DNA of 64,000 bases from JAOPZW01 sp963835295 (GTDB lineage Bacteria; Actinomycetota; Thermoleophilia; Solirubrobacterales; Solirubrobacteraceae): NCBI GenBank assembly GCA_963835295.1, contig CAWIEX010000023.1, positions 124,001-188,000 of the forward strand, read 5' to 3'. Position numbers and translations under genes: made by a program. Under the pieces are notes generated by a model. It saw only the letters and a program-made list of their open reading frames with translations. It did no database searches and was not told the origin of the DNA. Shown piece by piece: positions 8,623 to 18,267 of the stretch; position 1 is the stretch's first letter; each line of letters opens with the position of its first letter.

Positions 8623-10254
8623 CTACATCGCCGTGCCCTTGATCGACTGCTGCCCGCGGGCGACGCGGTAGTGCATGCCGGTCGACGGGAGCCTCGCCGT
8701 CGTCTTCTTCTTGATCGTCTGCAGGCGCACCATCTCGCAGTCGAAGGAGTCCTTCGTGGCGACGACCTTGCCGTAGCCGTGATGGTCGAAGTCGGCCTGG
8801 TCGACCCACGGGTTGATGCCCTTGAGCGCCTCGATGATCGACGGATCGGTGTGGGGGCTCTTGTCGTTGCCCTTGATGACGACCCCGCCGCCGGCCGGCA
8901 GATCGGTCTCGCCGAGGCCCGACGAGGTGACCGAGCCCCCGACGAACTCGATGGCGGCCGGGTCGCCGGTGCCCGCCGCGGTGCGCACGTCGCCGGCGAT
9001 GAAGGTGTGGATGTCGCCGGTGACGAAGACGACGTCCTTGATCTGCTGGTTGTGGATGTGGGCCAGCAGCTCCTCGCGCTCCTGGGGGTAGCCGTCCCAG
9101 CTGTCGAAGCCGAAGAAGGCGCCGCCGAGCACCCGCGTCGGCATGATCGTCACCTCGTTGGCCATGACCTTCCAGGCGGCCTTCGACGCGCTGAGCTGGC
9201 TCTTGACCCAGTTCATCTGCGTGCGCCCGAGGAAGTCGCGCGGCTGGTCGTAGTCCGCGCACGCGGGCACGCCGATCGCGTCGTCGCACGGCTGGTTCGC
9301 GCGGTACTGGCGCTGGTCCATGACGATCAGGTCGACCGTGCGCCCGAACGCGAGCCGGCGGTAGATGCGGTCCGGCTTGGGCGGCGAGTAGGGCATCGCC
9401 TCGAAGAAGGCCTTGTACGCCGCCGCCTGGCGCTTCTTGGAGTAGTGGTGCTCGGGCGGCAGGCCGCCGTCCGGCGCGCGGCCGGCGTAGTTGTCCTGGA
9501 CCTCGTGGTCGTCCCAGAGCATCACCGTCGGGAAGCGCGCCTGGACCTTGCGCAGCGACTCGTCGGAGCGGTAGAGCGAGTACTTGTCGCGGTACTGGTC
9601 GAGCGTCTCGGCCGCGCGGACGTAGTTGACGCCGGCCTGGCCCGAGGCGTGCTGGGCGCGGCCGACCTTGTCGTCGCGCACGCCGGTGCCGTCCTTGACC
9701 GTGTGGTAGGTCTCGTCGTAGATGTAGTCGCCCAGGCAGATCACGAAGTCGAGGTCCTCGCGGGCCATCGCCTCGTGCGCGTTGTAGTAGCCGTGCGTGT
9801 AGTCCTGGCAGGACCAGAAGGCGAAGCGCACCGGCTGCAGCGAGTCGGCCGGCAGCGCGGTGCGAAAGCGCCCGACGGGGCCGTCCTTGGTCGCCGTGGC
9901 GAAGCGGTAGTAGTACTGCTCGTGGGCCTTGAGGCCGGTGATCCGCGACTTGACGTTGTGGTTGACGGCCGCGGAGGTCGGCAGCCGCTTGTGGGCCACC
10001 ACGTGGCGGAAGCTCTTGTCGGTCGCCACCTCGAGGTCGACGCTGACCTTGCCCTCGGCGTCGGTCAGGCGCGTCCACAGCGTGATCGCGCTCGGCGTCG
10101 GCTCGCCCGACATGACGCCCTCCGAGAAGCGCCCGCCGCGGGCCAGCGCGGCGGGGCGCGCCGAGCCCAGCCCGGCAGCCAGCGCGCTGGGCGAGAGGAT
10201 CGCGCTCGCGGCGACGGTGCCGGCGCGCGCGACGAACTGGCGACGGGTCTGCAT
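8623..10254 (-). CDS. phoD: PhoD-like alkaline phosphatase, Tat-exported
   Basis: 543 residues. The N-terminus MQTRRQFVARAGTVAASA is a twin-arginine signal. A PhoD N-terminal Fn3-like domain follows (FSEGVMSGEPTPSAITLWTR, about 43-62), then the metallophosphatase core: FAFWSCQDYTHGYYNAHEAM, CLGDYIYDE, LWDDHEVQDNY, and VTGDIHTFIAG with metal-binding Asp, Cys and His residues. The family cleaves phosphate mono- and diesters outside the cell, using Ca/Fe. The next gene downstream is a LysE exporter with no gap, and upstream lies another secreted phosphodiesterase-type enzyme, a possible phosphate-scavenging group. Confidence 0.92.
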   Translation of the reverse strand: MQTRRQFVARAGTVAASAILSPSALAAGLGSARPAALARGGRFSEGVMSGEPTPSAITLWTRLTDAEGKVSVDLEVATDKSFRHVVAHKRLPTSAAVNHNVKSRITGLKAHEQYYYRFATATKDGPVGRFRTALPADSLQPVRFAFWSCQDYTHGYYNAHEAMAREDLDFVICLGDYIYDETYHTVKDGTGVRDDKVGRAQHASGQAGVNYVRAAETLDQYRDKYSLYRSDESLRKVQARFPTVMLWDDHEVQDNYAGRAPDGGLPPEHHYSKKRQAAAYKAFFEAMPYSPPKPDRIYRRLAFGRTVDLIVMDQRQYRANQPCDDAIGVPACADYDQPRDFLGRTQMNWVKSQLSASKAAWKVMANEVTIMPTRVLGGAFFGFDSWDGYPQEREELLAHIHNQQIKDVVFVTGDIHTFIAGDVRTAAGTGDPAAIEFVGGSVTSSGLGETDLPAGGGVVIKGNDKSPHTDPSIIEALKGINPWVDQADFDHHGYGKVVATKDSFDCEMVRLQTIKKKTTARLPSTGMHYRVARGQQSIKGTAM

Positions 10255-10258
10255 CAGG

Positions 10259-11317
10259 TCACCCCTTGAGGCGTAGCGTGGCGATGGTCCCCGCGTGATC
10301 CGATGGCCAGAGGCCGGAGATCCGGTCCGACGGCCGGTTGCCCACCACCTTGGTCTTGACCGTCTTGAGGGCGGGCCTGCTCATGATGTGGTCGATGTAG
10401 CGCTTGAGCTTCGAGGTCGCGTTGTCGAGCTTCTCGTCCTGGCCCGAGGTTGCGGGCGCCTTCTTGAACGCGTCCACGAACCCGGCGGAGCGGAAGTCCT
10501 TGTAGGCCAGGCCGTCCGGATTGGGATCGCGCGGGTCGGAGTTGAGGTCGCCGACCAGGATGGCCTGCTTCTTCTTCGATGCCAACGGGCCCTTGAGGAG
10601 CTGCTTGGCCTGCTTGTCGCGTAGCTCGCCGCCGTAGGCCTCCAGGTGGGTGTTGACGAAGCGGAAGGCCCGTCCGCCGGCGGTGGCGTCGACCGCGGTC
10701 CAGCCGCGGATGGAGTCGATCTGCCCGCTGGGGACGTTGACCGTGAGCTTGTCGGTGTAGTTGCCCTTCAGCGTCTTGCCGACCTTGACCCTCGCGCCCT
10801 TGCCCGTACGCACGAGGATCACGTCGCGCATCGTCAGGCGGATGTCGTAGTTGAGGCTCGTGGGGACCTCGAAGTCGGCCTCCTGCTGAGTCACCGCGGC
10901 CTTGTAGTGCAGCCCGCGCGCCTTGATCTCCTTCTGGAGCGAGGCGAGGAAGTCATAGACCACGACGTTGGCGTCCTTGACGGTGTTCGTCACGCCGTCG
11001 GGCGTCCTGCGCCACATCGCGACTTCCTGCAGGCCGACGAGATCGGGGTCGTTGGCGTCGATCTCCTTGGCGATGGCCTTCGCGCGCACCGGGAAGTTGG
11101 TCTGCTGGACGACCTGGAAGAGCGCGGTGGCGCGCAGCTTGAGGTCGTCGAGGTTCGCGGCAGTCGCCGCCGTGATGATGTCGGCCCCGAGGTACAGGTT
11201 GCGCGACATGACGGTGACATCGGCGTTCGAGGCCGCGGAGGCGCCGGCAGGCGCGGCCAGCGCGACGACGGCGGCGGCCGTCGCGAGCGCGACGACCAGG
11301 GCACGGGGACAGGTCAA
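10259..11317 (-). CDS. Secreted endonuclease/exonuclease/phosphatase family protein
   Basis: 352 residues with signal peptide (about 1-29). EEP-fold motifs are in order: VMSRNLYLGAD, DLVGLQEVAMWR (metal-binding Glu), FVNTHLEAYGG, AILVGDLNSDPRD, YIDHIMSR and the catalytic WPSDHAGTIATLRL at the end. The fold covers DNase I-like nucleases, sphingomyelinases and inositol phosphatases; the substrate is not evident. It ends 4 nt before the PhoD start on the same strand, suggesting joint expression in extracellular nucleic acid or phosphoester breakdown. Confidence 0.85.
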   Translation of the reverse strand: MTCPRALVVALATAAAVVALAAPAGASAASNADVTVMSRNLYLGADIITAATAANLDDLKLRATALFQVVQQTNFPVRAKAIAKEIDANDPDLVGLQEVAMWRRTPDGVTNTVKDANVVVYDFLASLQKEIKARGLHYKAAVTQQEADFEVPTSLNYDIRLTMRDVILVRTGKGARVKVGKTLKGNYTDKLTVNVPSGQIDSIRGWTAVDATAGGRAFRFVNTHLEAYGGELRDKQAKQLLKGPLASKKKQAILVGDLNSDPRDPNPDGLAYKDFRSAGFVDAFKKAPATSGQDEKLDNATSKLKRYIDHIMSRPALKTVKTKVVGNRPSDRISGLWPSDHAGTIATLRLKG

Positions 11318-11350
11318 GCTCGAGTCTCCTTCTCGATGGACCGCGCGAGC

Positions 11351-13021
11351 CTAACGCCCCGCGCGCACGCTGAGGGGCAGCTTCTGTCGTCCGCCCGCGG
11401 CGTCGGCCGTCGCCAGCGTGAGCTTCACGGTCTGCCCGGCGCGCAGGCGCCGCGCCAGGCGCAGGGCGCCGCGGTTGAGGCGCAGCTCGACGGTCCGCGC
11501 CCCGTCCTTGGGCACGGCCGCCGTCACCGCCGCGGCGGCCAGGCGCAGCGTCGGCTTGGAGACCTTGTGACCGCCGGCCAGCATGGTCGTCGCCTTGCGC
11601 GCGCGCTTGCGATCGACGCGCAGCGCGCGCGGGAGGCTCACCCCGACCGAGGTCAGGCGCTGACCCAGCGGCGCCGTGAAGCGCAGCGCGAGCACGGGGT
11701 GATGGCGGCGCAGGCCCTTCAGCGTGCCCTTCACCTGCGGCTTGCAGCCCGCGATCTGCGGGATGACCGACGAGCTCGACGTCGCTCCATTCTGGCCGGC
11801 GAAGGCCGCGTCGACGCGCGCGGTCGCGCCGCGGCACAGGTCGCGCGCGTTGGACAGCAGCCCGTCGGGGCCGCCGGCGAGAGTCAGGGTGAAGCGGCTC
11901 AGCGCGGTGTCGGGCAGGCCGTCGAGCGTCGATTGCAGCCGCCCTCCGGCGCCGAAGCCCACGGCCACCGGCAGGCGCAGCGCGATCGGCCCATGGAGGT
12001 CGATGACGAGCTCGGGCAGCGGCGACGCCGCCGGCTTGACCAGGACCACCGGCCCCGCCAGCGGCGCGGCGAGCACCGGCGTGTCGGCCTGGGCGCTGCC
12101 GATCTGAGCGTTGGCTGCGCACGCGCCCTGGGCGAAGACGTCCTCCGGGCAGGCGTGGTTGAGCGTGGTCACCAGGGCGCCGAGGCCGGCGGGGAGCGTG
12201 ATCTGCACGGTGCGCGCGTTGGCCTGGCCGGGCGGCGACTCGACCACCGTCGTCAGCGTGGGCTTCGCCCCCTTGGCGCCCGGGTCGATGGCGGCGCTGA
12301 GCGTCGGGGCGAAGGCGAGCTTGTCGCAGCCGGTCGGCGTGAAGGAGGCCGCACCCGAGCCCTGCGCCCCGTCGTAGGCCGTGGCGTCGACCGTCGTCGT
12401 GGCCGTCGCGCACGACGTCGGGTTGGAGACGAAGCCCTTGGCCGGGCTGCCCGCCATGCCGAGCAGCGTGATGTCGACGGCGTTGATGTCGATGGGGCCC
12501 AGCGCCGAGGTCCGCGGCAGGCCGTCGGTGCTCGAGTCCAGCCCGCCGTCGGCGGGGCGCACGGTGACGATCGACTGCAGCAGGATCTCGTCGCCCAGCG
12601 CCGGGGTCAGGCGGATCCCCAGCCGCGCTGGCTCCGGGCCCACCGGCGCGAGGTTGTAGATCTTGCCCGGGACGTCGACGGCGAGCCCGGTGATCGGCGT
12701 CGGGTACGCGGTCGCGTGCGTGACCGTCGTGCCGACCTGCGTGGTGGCCGGGCACGCCTTGGCCGCGAACTGGGCCTGCGTGCACAGCGGCGTGGCCGTG
12801 ACCGCGCCGACCTCACCGGGCGGCAGGTGGATGACGAAGCCCTTGAGATCGCGCGAGGGCTCGTCGATGGCGAAGTGCAGCGTGAAGTTCGAGTTGGCAC
12901 CGGCCTGGGTGCTGGCCGGGGCGGCCGTGACGCCCGTGGGCTTGAAGGCCTGGGCCGCGGCGGGCGCGAGGAGCATGATTGCGGCCGCGAGCGACGCGCC
13001 GGAAGACAGTCGTTTGAGCAC
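11351..13021 (-). CDS. Secreted protein of unknown function
   Basis: 556 residues with a clear signal peptide (MLKRLSSGASLAAAIMLLAP ... AQA). The mature protein is beta-rich, with two regions bearing similar Cys-containing blocks: LCTQAQFAAKACPATTQVGT (about residue 78) and HACPEDVFAQGACAANAQIG (about 300). Each is followed by a V/P-rich strand, suggesting an internal duplication. The C-terminus is Lys/Arg-rich with Ig-like strands. I do not recognise a named family. It lies 33 nt upstream of the EEP gene on the same strand. Confidence 0.7.
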   Translation of the reverse strand: MLKRLSSGASLAAAIMLLAPAAAQAFKPTGVTAAPASTQAGANSNFTLHFAIDEPSRDLKGFVIHLPPGEVGAVTATPLCTQAQFAAKACPATTQVGTTVTHATAYPTPITGLAVDVPGKIYNLAPVGPEPARLGIRLTPALGDEILLQSIVTVRPADGGLDSSTDGLPRTSALGPIDINAVDITLLGMAGSPAKGFVSNPTSCATATTTVDATAYDGAQGSGAASFTPTGCDKLAFAPTLSAAIDPGAKGAKPTLTTVVESPPGQANARTVQITLPAGLGALVTTLNHACPEDVFAQGACAANAQIGSAQADTPVLAAPLAGPVVLVKPAASPLPELVIDLHGPIALRLPVAVGFGAGGRLQSTLDGLPDTALSRFTLTLAGGPDGLLSNARDLCRGATARVDAAFAGQNGATSSSSVIPQIAGCKPQVKGTLKGLRRHHPVLALRFTAPLGQRLTSVGVSLPRALRVDRKRARKATTMLAGGHKVSKPTLRLAAAAVTAAVPKDGARTVELRLNRGALRLARRLRAGQTVKLTLATADAAGGRQKLPLSVRAGR

Positions 13022-13064
13022 CGCGGCAGCGTTCCAGATCGCGCCGGTGCGCGCGCCGACCGGG

Positions 13065-14633
13065 TCAGAGCGGGATGTTGCCGTGCTTTCGCTTCGGCGC
13101 CTGCACGCGCTTGGTGAGCAGCGTCTCGAGCGCCGAGATGACCTTGGGGCGCGTCTCGTGCGGGACGATCACGTCGTCGACGTACCCGCGCTCGGCCGCG
13201 CTATAGGGGTTCGCGAAGCGCGCCTTGTAATCGTCGATGAGCTTCGCGCGGCGCGTGTCGGGCGTCGGCGAGCCGGCGAGATCGCGACGGTAGATGATGT
13301 TGACCGCGCCCTCGGGCCCCATGACGGCGACCTCGGCGCTGGGCCACGCGAAGTTGAAGTCGGCCAGCAGGTGCTTGGAGGCCATGACGTCGTAGGCCCC
13401 GCCGTAGGCCTTGCGCGTGATGACGGTGATCTTCGGCACCGTCGCCTCGGTGAAGGCGTAGAGCAGCTTGGCGCCGTGGCGGATGATGCCGCCCCACTCC
13501 TGCTCGGTCCCGGGCAGGAAGCCCGGCACGTCGGTGAAGGTCAGCAGCGGGACGTTGAACGCGTCACACGTGCGCACGAAGCGCGCGGCCTTGGCCGAGG
13601 CGTCGATGTCGAGCACGCCGGCCAGCTGGGCGGGCTGGTTGGCCACCACGCCGACCGCGTGCCCGTTGAGGCGCGAGAAGCCGACCACGATGTTCTTGGC
13701 CCAGTGCTCGTGGATCTCGAAGAACTCGCCGTCGTCGACGACGAGCCGGATCGCGTGGCGCATGTCGTAGGGCTTGTTCGGGCTGTCGGGCACCACCCGG
13801 TCGAGCTCCTCGTCCATGCGCATCGGGTCGTCGGTGGGCACGACGCGCGGCGCGGTCTCGAGGTTGTTCTGGGGCAGGAAGGAGAGCAGGTAGCGCGTGT
13901 CCTGCAGGCAGGCGTCCTCGTCCTCGGCCGCCAGGTGCGCGACGCCCGACTTCGAGTTGTGCGCCATCGCCCCGCCGAGCGACTCGAAGTCGACCTCCTC
14001 GCCCGTGACCGTCTTGATCACGTCAGGCCCGGTGATGAACATGTGCGAGGTCTCCTTCACCATGAAGATGAAGTCGGTGATCGCCGGCGAGTAGACCGCG
14101 CCGCCCGCGCACGGGCCCATGATCAGGCTGATCTGGGGAATGACGCCCGAGCACATGACGTTGCGCGTGAAGACGTCGCCGTAGGCCCCCAGCGACACGA
14201 CGCCTTCCTGGATCCGGGCGCCGCCCGAGTCGTTGATCCCGATGACCGGGCAGCCGATCTTCGCCGCCAGGTCCATGATCTTGCACATCTTCTCGGCCAT
14301 GACCTCGCCCAGCGAGCCGCCGAAGACCGTGAAGTCCTGCGAGAAGACGCACACGCGACGGCCCTCGATCGTCCCGTGCCCGGTGACCACCGCGTCGCCC
14401 CACGGCCGGTTGCGCTGCATGTCGAAGTCCGTGGTGCGGTGGCGCACGTAGGTGTCGAGCTCCTGGAAGGAGCCGGGGTCGAGCAGCTTCTCGATCCGCT
14501 CCCGCGCCGTGTACTTGCCGCGGTCGTGCTGCTTGGCCTCGGACTCGGCGGAGTGCATCGCGGCCTCGCGCAGCTCGTGGAGGATCGCGAGGCGTTCGTC
14601 GTAGGTCTCGGGGTTGTGCGCGCGCGGGCTCAT
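13065..14633 (-). CDS. pccB: Acyl-CoA carboxylase carboxyltransferase (PccB/AccD type)
   Basis: 522 residues, usual PccB length. N-terminal LLDPGSFQELDTYVRHR, crotonase-type oxyanion regions INDSGGARIQEGVVSLG (about 155) and ITRKAYGGAYDVMASKHL (about 405), and the characteristic C-terminus KRKHGNIPL. It transfers carboxyl from carboxybiotin to propionyl-CoA or another acyl-CoA, with a biotinylated alpha subunit not found here. The epsilon subunit gene is 10.5 kb away at 2330. The acyl-CoA mutase at 59709 could use the methylmalonyl-CoA product. Acetyl- versus propionyl-CoA preference is not settled. Confidence 0.93.
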   Translation of the reverse strand: MSPRAHNPETYDERLAILHELREAAMHSAESEAKQHDRGKYTARERIEKLLDPGSFQELDTYVRHRTTDFDMQRNRPWGDAVVTGHGTIEGRRVCVFSQDFTVFGGSLGEVMAEKMCKIMDLAAKIGCPVIGINDSGGARIQEGVVSLGAYGDVFTRNVMCSGVIPQISLIMGPCAGGAVYSPAITDFIFMVKETSHMFITGPDVIKTVTGEEVDFESLGGAMAHNSKSGVAHLAAEDEDACLQDTRYLLSFLPQNNLETAPRVVPTDDPMRMDEELDRVVPDSPNKPYDMRHAIRLVVDDGEFFEIHEHWAKNIVVGFSRLNGHAVGVVANQPAQLAGVLDIDASAKAARFVRTCDAFNVPLLTFTDVPGFLPGTEQEWGGIIRHGAKLLYAFTEATVPKITVITRKAYGGAYDVMASKHLLADFNFAWPSAEVAVMGPEGAVNIIYRRDLAGSPTPDTRRAKLIDDYKARFANPYSAAERGYVDDVIVPHETRPKVISALETLLTKRVQAPKRKHGNIPL

Positions 14634-14675
14634 GGCGCGGCGGATGCTACCCGCGGGCCCTCGCGATCGCCCGTC

Positions 14676-15911
14676 CTACAGCGCCGACACGGCGAGGTCG
14701 GCGAAGAGCTGCGCCTTGCTGACGTCCTCGGGGCCGTAGGCGCCGCCGTCGCGGCGGTCGAGCAGGGTCAGCGTGCCCACCGACGCGCCGTGGCGCAGGA
14801 GCGGGACGACGAGCATCGTGATCGGCACGTAGTTCGTCCCGCGCGCGATGTCGGCGGCGAAGCGCGGGTCGCTGCGGCAGTCGGCCAGCACGATCGGCGC
14901 CGCGCTCTCGTGCACGGCGCCGGCGATGCCCTGCCCGCGCGCGAGGCGCACGCCGGTGATCTCGCGCGCCCCGGCGCCCCACGCGGCGTGGAAGATCAGC
15001 CCGCCCGTCGACTCGTCGGCCAGGGCGATGGAGGCCGCGGCCGCGTCGAAGACGCCGGCCGCCGTGCGCACGATGCCCTCGATGACCGACCGGAAGCCCT
15101 CGGTCGCGTCGATGCTCTGGGCCAGCGAGGCGCCCTCGCGCGTGCTCAGCGGCCGCCCGAGCGCCTCGGCGAACGCGGCGGCGCTCGAGATGCGCCGCTC
15201 GGGCATGAACTCCATGCCCGCGCGCAGCGCGGCGTCGAGCGCCGGCGACACGTCGGCGTAGCGGCCGACCAGCGGCGCGCGGTCGGTGTAGGAAGGCGGT
15301 GTGCCGGCGATCAGCGTCACGAGCGTGACCGCGAGGCTGAAGACGTCCGAGCGCTCGGAGACCCGGCCGCCGCTGAAGACCTCGGGCGCCATATAGCGCG
15401 GCGTGCCGACCGCGATCGTCCCGTGACTCGACTCGCCGAGCTCGCGCGCCACGCCGAAGTCGACGAGCACGACGCCGCGATCGGCCACGATCAGGTTCTG
15501 CGGCTTGACGTCGCGGTGGACGATGTGCTGCTCGTGGATGTAGTCCAGGGCCTCGCACGCCTGGCCGCCCCACTCGATGACCTCGTCCACCGGGAGCCCC
15601 GGCGTGCCCTCGGCCGTCAGGCGCTCGTGCAGGCTCTCGCCGTCGATGAGCTCCATGACGATGTAGTAGTCGCCGGCGTCGCGGAAGTGGTCGACGACGC
15701 GCACGACGCGCGGGTGGTCGAGCTGCGCCAGCAGCCGCGCCTCGATCTCGAAGCGCGAGACGTGGGTCGGATCGAGGAGGCGCTTGACGGCGACGAAGCG
15801 GCCCGTCTCGTCGTCGAGCGCGCGGTGGACCGTGCCCATCGCGCCGCTGGAGATGGCGCCCTGGACCGTGTAATGGCCGCCCACCACGGCTCCCGGATCG
15901 CGGGTCGCCAC
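14676..15911 (-). CDS. Ser/Thr protein kinase with C-terminal GAF domain
   Basis: 411 residues from GTG 15911 (VATRDPGAVVGGHYTVQ); a longer frame would run into the divergent DUF3307 gene. The kinase domain (about 13-265) has VAVKRLL (Lys), HRDVKPQNL, DFGVAR and GTPRYMAPE. The Gly-rich loop is ISSGAMG, with Ser in place of the first Gly. Residues about 285-410 form a GAF domain (VRTAAGVFDAAAASIALAD ... FAADIARGTNYVPITMLVVP). No membrane segment, so probably cytosolic, with GAF sensing a ligand or partner. Close paralogue of the gene at 45155. Confidence 0.88.
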   Translation of the reverse strand: MATRDPGAVVGGHYTVQGAISSGAMGTVHRALDDETGRFVAVKRLLDPTHVSRFEIEARLLAQLDHPRVVRVVDHFRDAGDYYIVMELIDGESLHERLTAEGTPGLPVDEVIEWGGQACEALDYIHEQHIVHRDVKPQNLIVADRGVVLVDFGVARELGESSHGTIAVGTPRYMAPEVFSGGRVSERSDVFSLAVTLVTLIAGTPPSYTDRAPLVGRYADVSPALDAALRAGMEFMPERRISSAAAFAEALGRPLSTREGASLAQSIDATEGFRSVIEGIVRTAAGVFDAAAASIALADESTGGLIFHAAWGAGAREITGVRLARGQGIAGAVHESAAPIVLADCRSDPRFAADIARGTNYVPITMLVVPLLRHGASVGTLTLLDRRDGGAYGPEDVSKAQLFADLAVSAL

Positions 15912-15943
15912 GGTCCGAGCATAGCTGTAGGGTCGCCCGCACC

Positions 15944-16339
15944 ATGGAGTGGTTCGAGGTCTTCGCGGTGCTCCTCGTCTCACATCTCGTGGGGGACTAC
16001 CTGCTGCAGACCGACTGGCAGGCAGTCCACAAGCACCGCGGCCTCGGGCCCGACCCGGTGTCGCGCCGCGCGCTCGTCTCGCACGTCGCGACCTACACGC
16101 TGGCCTTCGTCCCGGCGCTCATCTGGCTCGGCGGCAGCCTGAGCCTCGGGGCGGTCATCGCCTGCGCGGCCGGCATCGCCATCCCGCACCTCGTCCAGGA
16201 CGACGGCCGCCTCCTCGCCCTCTACGTCAGCCGCGTCAAGGGCTGCGACATCAGCGCCTTCCCGCTGGTGGGCGCCGCGGTCGACCAGACGATGCACATC
16301 GTGGCTCTCTTCGCGCTCGCCTTGCTGGCCGCGAGCTGA
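15944..16339 (+). CDS. DUF3307 family membrane protein
   Basis: 131 residues with four hydrophobic stretches. The DUF3307 opening VSHLVGDYLLQTDWQAVHKH, the middle LVSHVATYTLAFVPALIWLG and PHLVQDDGRLLALYVSRVKG, and a final AAVDQTMHIVALFALALL segment are visible. The conserved His/Asp residues (H-x-x-G-D-Y, H-x-x-Q-D-D) are those of the family, whose function is unknown. It starts 33 nt from the divergent kinase-GAF gene and is immediately upstream of the FecR-like array. A second, frame-disrupted copy is at 29353. Confidence 0.85.
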   Translation: MEWFEVFAVLLVSHLVGDYLLQTDWQAVHKHRGLGPDPVSRRALVSHVATYTLAFVPALIWLGGSLSLGAVIACAAGIAIPHLVQDDGRLLALYVSRVKGCDISAFPLVGAAVDQTMHIVALFALALLAAS

Positions 16340-16380
16340 GGCGCAACTGCTCGAGGCGTGGCGTGTTGGCAGCGGCAGCG

Positions 16381-16400
16381 GCAGCGACGCGGGTCGCTGC
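16381..16400 (+). promoter_or_regulatory. 8-bp perfect hairpin upstream of the FecR-like array
   Basis: GCAGCGAC / GTCGCTGC with GCGG loop, 18 nt before the first gene of the array and 41 nt after the DUF3307 stop. It could be an operator or a structured 5' leader. Preceded by GGCAGC triplet repeats. Confidence 0.3.
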
Positions 16401-16418
16401 GGGACGAATCGGGGCGAC

Positions 16419-18233
16419 ATGAATAGGGTGCGCGGGCTGGTGCACGGAGAGCGACTGAGCCGGAGCTTCTGGCTGGCCGCGGCGATCGCGTGCGGGTCAC
16501 TGCTGGCATGGTCGGCGGCACCGGCCGCGGCCGCCGTCATCCCCGGTTCGCCATTGACCATCTTCGCGGGCGACAACGGGCGGCTGCAGGTCCAGTTCAA
16601 CGGCAGTCCCGCGGGCGAGTTCTCACCGGGCACGCTGGCTCCGGCCAACGCGGGGGTCAACCTCGCCGTGACGGGCACGGGGACCAGCCCGGGTCCTTTC
16701 ACCGTCTTCGGCTTCCTCGGCAGCAGCTTCACTGTCGCCAACGCTCCGGCGCTGACCGGCGACGGCAGCACCGGTAACCCATGGGTCCTAGCCACGACGT
16801 ATCAGGCCGACACGCCCAACCAGAACCGCCGCACCTTCGTGGCCGAGCAGATCTCTTACGTCAACGGCACGACGGACGTCAAGGCGAGCTACACGGTGCT
16901 CAACTTCGCCGACGGCCCGACCGTGGTGCTCAACGCGCGCCTCTATGCGGCCGGCAACCTCGACGTCGCCGGCGACGAAACGGGCGCCGGGTTCCTCGAT
17001 CCCGGGCCGCCGCGCTCGCTCGGGGGCATGAATCTGGCGGCGGGCGGCTCCGCGCGGCTCATCGAGCAGACACCGGCCTTCGCCCGCTACCAAGAGGGGA
17101 CCGCCGGCAGCGTCTTCGCGGCGATCGCCAACACCGACCCCTCGGCGCAGGGCTTCAGCGACAGCATCGATCCGACCGTCGTCGACAATGCCGCCGGCGT
17201 GCAGTGGAACTTTCCGACGCTCGCGAACCTCGCGCCGCAGGCGGTCTCGGTTGTGTGGCGCTTCAAGCGCTTCCTGCCGCTCCAGCTCGCCGCCGTGGCG
17301 TCGACCCGTGCGACCGGACAGCTCGCGACCGTGAACGTGAGCGCCGTCAGCGACGGGCTGCCGGCCGTCGGTGCCGCGGTGCGCTACGCGATCGCCGGAG
17401 CCAACCCCGGTTCCGGGACCGTCACGACCGGCGCGGACGGCAATGCGGCGATCACGTGGGCCGGCGCCAACGTCGGCACCGACACGCTGATCGCCTTCAC
17501 GGACGCCAACGGCAACGGCGTGCGCGACGGCGGTGAGCCGCAGCAGACGGTCGACGTCGTCTGGACCGCGCCGCCGCCGCCCGTGCCGGGCAAGTCGGTG
17601 GTCGTGAAGGTCGTGTCCGGGACCGTGTTCGTGAAGTACCCGCCCGGCTACGTGCCCCGCGCGGCTCCCGCCCCTCCGGCGGGGTTCGTCCCGTTCAAGG
17701 GCGCCGCGAACCTCCCCGTCGGGACGCAGGTCGACACGCGCGGGGGCCGCATCGCCCTGACCTCGGCGGCCACCACGGGCGGCGCGAAGACGCAGACCTC
17801 GGACTTCTACGGCGGCATCTTCCAGGTCCGGCAGTCGGTGCCCAAGCGCAAGCCCAAGAAGGCGGCGGCCCTGATTACGGACGTGGTCCTGAAGGGCGAG
17901 ATCGCCCGCTCGCAATGCGCCCCCCTCAAGGGCGCGCGGGCCGCGTCAGTCTCCGCCGCGAAGAAGAAGAAGAAGGGACCGAAGGCGGTCCTCGGGAAGC
18001 TGTGGGGCAGCGGCAAGGGCAAGTTCCGTACCGGCGGCAGGTACAGCTCCGCGACGGTGCGCGGCACGATCTGGCTCGTCGAGGATCGCTGCGACGGGAC
18101 GTTCACCAAGGTCAGGCGCGGGACGGTCCGGGTCCGCGACCGGCGCCGCAAGAAGACCGTGACGGTCAAGGCGGGCCACACCTACCTCGCGCGCGCCCAG
18201 CGCGTGGCCACCAAGAGCAGGCGCGGCGGCTGA
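16419..18233 (+). CDS. FecR-like secreted array protein A
   Basis: 604 residues; the only array member with no frame change. Signal peptide about 1-39. N-terminal beta domain (about 40-300) starting VIPGSPLTIFAGDNGRLQVQ, with YVNGTTDV, GAGFLDPGPPRSLGG and VDNAAGVQWNF blocks found in all copies. Ig-like domain (about 305-385; GADGNAAITWAGANVGTDTL). FecR-like C-terminal domain in two halves: GTVFVKYPPG ... PVGTQVDTRGGRIALTSA ... FYGGIFQVRQ, then a Lys-rich insert and KLWGSGKGKFRT, TVRGTIWLVEDRCDGT, KAGHTYLARA. Two Cys (SQCAPLKG, DRCDG) may form a disulfide. Function unknown; exported. Confidence 0.8.
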   Translation: MNRVRGLVHGERLSRSFWLAAAIACGSLLAWSAAPAAAAVIPGSPLTIFAGDNGRLQVQFNGSPAGEFSPGTLAPANAGVNLAVTGTGTSPGPFTVFGFLGSSFTVANAPALTGDGSTGNPWVLATTYQADTPNQNRRTFVAEQISYVNGTTDVKASYTVLNFADGPTVVLNARLYAAGNLDVAGDETGAGFLDPGPPRSLGGMNLAAGGSARLIEQTPAFARYQEGTAGSVFAAIANTDPSAQGFSDSIDPTVVDNAAGVQWNFPTLANLAPQAVSVVWRFKRFLPLQLAAVASTRATGQLATVNVSAVSDGLPAVGAAVRYAIAGANPGSGTVTTGADGNAAITWAGANVGTDTLIAFTDANGNGVRDGGEPQQTVDVVWTAPPPPVPGKSVVVKVVSGTVFVKYPPGYVPRAAPAPPAGFVPFKGAANLPVGTQVDTRGGRIALTSAATTGGAKTQTSDFYGGIFQVRQSVPKRKPKKAAALITDVVLKGEIARSQCAPLKGARAASVSAAKKKKKGPKAVLGKLWGSGKGKFRTGGRYSSATVRGTIWLVEDRCDGTFTKVRRGTVRVRDRRRKKTVTVKAGHTYLARAQRVATKSRRGG

Positions 18234-18267
18234 GGCGTTAGGGTCGCGCCGACGACCAGGGGGCGAG

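Noticed and set aside
8185..10269. 694-codon plus-strand frame over PhoD
   Set aside because: Antisense to PhoD and LysE, which have full family motifs; the frame encodes low-complexity Arg/Asp/Val sequence.
12663..16142. Very long (1159-codon) open frame on the plus strand
   Set aside because: It lies antisense to the carboxyltransferase, kinase-GAF and secreted-protein genes, whose motifs are unmistakable; long antisense frames are expected at this GC content.
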